Of a stretch of 64,000 nt of DNA, positions 62,641-64,000 are shown piece after piece. Every line of letters starts with the position of its first letter. Within the stretch, counting starts at the first letter, position 1. Position numbers and translations under genes: made by a program. The notes beneath the pieces are model-generated. The model ran no database searches. It was not told the DNA's origin and saw only the letters and a program-made list of their open reading frames with translations. Origin of the DNA: Cylindrotheca closterium (lineage: Eukaryota; Bacillariophyta; Bacillariophyceae; Bacillariales; Bacillariaceae); contig CAKOGP040000236.1 of NCBI GenBank assembly GCA_933822405.4, positions 1-64,000 of the forward strand, given 5' to 3'.

Positions 62641-63807
62641 ATGAACCGGCTTGCACAGGACGCAGACAAGCCAACAGTGAGCGATGATTCAAGTAGCACC
62701 CAAGGCACAGCAGGCAGCAAAGACAAAGTCACTAAACCTCCGGAGCCATCCTCGAATACAGCAAAGCTGAACTTTCCAGGCAAACTTCACATAATATTGA
62801 GTACCCCAGAATTCAACGACATAATTTGTTGGCTCCCTCACGGTCGAGCTTGGCGGGTTCAACAACAAGAACGGCTGGAGTCAGAGATTTTACCAAAGTT
62901 CTTTCAGCATCAGAAAGCGGCTTCCTTCTATCGACAGGTTACTGGGTGGGGCTTCAATCGTATCACCAAAGGGAATGATTTCAACGCGTATTATCATGAA
63001 TTGTTTCTGCGTGATGCTACAGAGTTATGTAAAAAGATGAAGCGTCCTACAAGGACCGAGCTTTCCGAACGGAAGCAAGCCATACCAAAGGCACCGCCGG
63101 ACTTTTATGTCATGCCTCCTGCCACAGTGGCAACCTCCGATCCGGACCACTCTTCAGAGCAGAATATGACTTCCGATGAGTATCAGGATATGTTGGTGAG
63201 GCGACTGTCAACATATTCCTTATCTGAAAAGGGCATGTTTCTCCAGTTGGAGCTGAACAAGATGGAACAGAAGAAATCTGAGATTGTGAACAAGCTGAAA
63301 GAGTATGGCTTTGGCTCACGATCCTCCACAACCTCGGAACGATCCTCTCCTCCAGTTAGCAGCGATAATAGCTACCAGCAACAGCAAGCTACAACATTAT
63401 CATCGACAACGGCAGCAATGCAATCATCCAATCTGCAGCAGGCATTAGTAAACAGTCAACTGCAGCAGCAATCATCATCATTCAATCCATTTACTTCTTT
63501 GGCCATGGCAACAGCAGCGGCCAGCAACAATTATAACCACAACTCAGCAGCAGCATCCATGTCAACTGCAACTAGTTCGCTAGAACATCAGTTGCGATTG
63601 GCACTCTTACAACAAATGCAGCAACAACAATCGCAGCAGCAACAATCGCAGCAGCAACAGCAACAAGCTTCCTCTTTCTTTCAGCAATCTCCATTATCGC
63701 AGTTTGCCTTGCAAAACTATTTGCGTGGTGGAGGAGGGAATGGGCATGGTGGGCTGCAACAACAAGAACAACAAGAAGCGTTGAATCATCTACTGAATTG
63801 GCAGTAG
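62641..63807 (+). CDS. Heat-shock-factor-type DNA-binding protein
   Basis: Single-exon gene of 388 residues. The HSF winged-helix domain spans about 40-140: FPGKLHIILSTPEFNDIICW, LPHGRAWRVQQQERLESEIL, PKFFQHQKAASFYRQVTGWG, FNRITKGNDFNAYYHELFLR. The turn FFQHQKAASFYRQVTGWGF matches the recognition helix of diatom HSFs. A short linker and helical segment (EKGMFLQLELNKMEQKKSEI, about 195-215) may serve for oligomerisation. The C-terminal half is Gln/Ser/Ala-rich with a run of Gln around 325-345 and Gly/His at the end, a likely activation region. It probably acts in the nucleus as a transcription factor; diatoms carry many such genes, most not tied to heat. Confidence 0.9.
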   Translation: MNRLAQDADKPTVSDDSSSTQGTAGSKDKVTKPPEPSSNTAKLNFPGKLHIILSTPEFNDIICWLPHGRAWRVQQQERLESEILPKFFQHQKAASFYRQVTGWGFNRITKGNDFNAYYHELFLRDATELCKKMKRPTRTELSERKQAIPKAPPDFYVMPPATVATSDPDHSSEQNMTSDEYQDMLVRRLSTYSLSEKGMFLQLELNKMEQKKSEIVNKLKEYGFGSRSSTTSERSSPPVSSDNSYQQQQATTLSSTTAAMQSSNLQQALVNSQLQQQSSSFNPFTSLAMATAAASNNYNHNSAAASMSTATSSLEHQLRLALLQQMQQQQSQQQQSQQQQQQASSFFQQSPLSQFALQNYLRGGGGNGHGGLQQQEQQEALNHLLNWQ

Positions 63808-63847
63808 TAGTTTCTTCGAGAGAAAAAATTGTAGGGTGGGGAGTACC

Positions 63848-63853
63848 TATATA

Positions 63854-63893
<40 letters not shown>
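63848..63893. repeat. (TA)n microsatellite
   Basis: An almost pure AT dinucleotide run interrupted once by GC near its start. It lies about 40 bp after the HSF stop codon, in the 3' flank. The last ~100 bases of the window show nothing else. Confidence 0.9.
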
Positions 63894-63895
<2 letters not shown>

Positions 63896-64000
63896 GCTGT
63901 TGCATATCATTGATGCTACAAAATCCAAAAGATGATAGAATGATAAAAATAGACACTTGAATGAAAACAAATACAGTAGAACGTGAATTGGCTGCACTAG

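Noticed and set aside
63848..63893. (TA)n run as a replication origin or hairpin terminator
   Set aside because: A plain microsatellite in a 3' flank; nothing else supports such a role.

Overview
This window is nuclear DNA from a diatom, most likely a raphid pennate one. The evidence is: short GT-AG introns of roughly 40-165 nt; an HSF-type DNA-binding gene with glutamine-rich tails; a plastid-targeted protein with an AAAF-type signal junction; helicase-associated (HA) domain genes without a helicase; a PS-rich protein with DUF285 repeats; a DUF6824 protein; and a Copia-type LTR retrotransposon. No species can be named from the sequence alone. No tRNA, rRNA or CRISPR array was found.

Positions 1-15,000 are accessory and rearranged. 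A unit of one HA-domain gene plus its 3' flank occurs three times: at 205-4925, at 6740-9892, and inverted at 12600-14201. A Copia element (830-4584, 322-bp LTRs, 6-bp target duplication) split the first copy. A foldback-like DNA element (7827-9781, 16-bp terminal inverted repeats, 3-bp target duplication, internal 20-bp palindromic arrays, captured coding-like segment) split the second. Each insertion has an empty counterpart in another copy inside the window. Between the copies lie a two-HA-domain gene (5256-6305) and an LRR receptor-like gene (9920-12516), whose exons 2-7 each hold one or two LRR units bounded by phase-1 introns.

Positions 15,000-24,800 hold a tandem triplication of an ~800-bp unit with small minus-strand ORFs, a membrane metallophosphoesterase, a probable fourth relative of the small ORFs, a deaminase-fold gene and a small secreted/membrane protein. 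Positions 25,000-39,400 hold a phytanoyl-CoA dioxygenase-like gene, a broken seven-helix receptor pseudogene, a TPR-like gene, a four-exon membrane class 3 lipase, a CRAL-TRIO/DUF6824 fusion and a C2-TM-DEP-TM protein.

Positions 40,000-48,200 hold a divergent pair of TPR-like paralogues and a relic of a third, a large PS-rich DUF285 membrane protein, a dead DDE transposase and a small membrane ORF. Positions 48,788-63,800 hold an eight-exon chimeric membrane protein (coiled coil, TM bundle, EGF-like and LNR-like cysteine modules, two bacterial amino-acid-binding SBP_bac_3/AapJ-like domains), a GT47 exostosin, a plastid TPR protein, an ornithine-decarboxylase-like protein with altered active site, and an HSF. 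The palindrome TACCGGTA occurs at least 13 times, essentially only between genes.

There is no operon-like pathway here. The shared theme is surface sensing and fast gene turnover: receptor-like membrane proteins, duplicated small families, and transposons landing in duplicated blocks. The most unusual object is the chimeric SBP-domain protein at 48788-53842.
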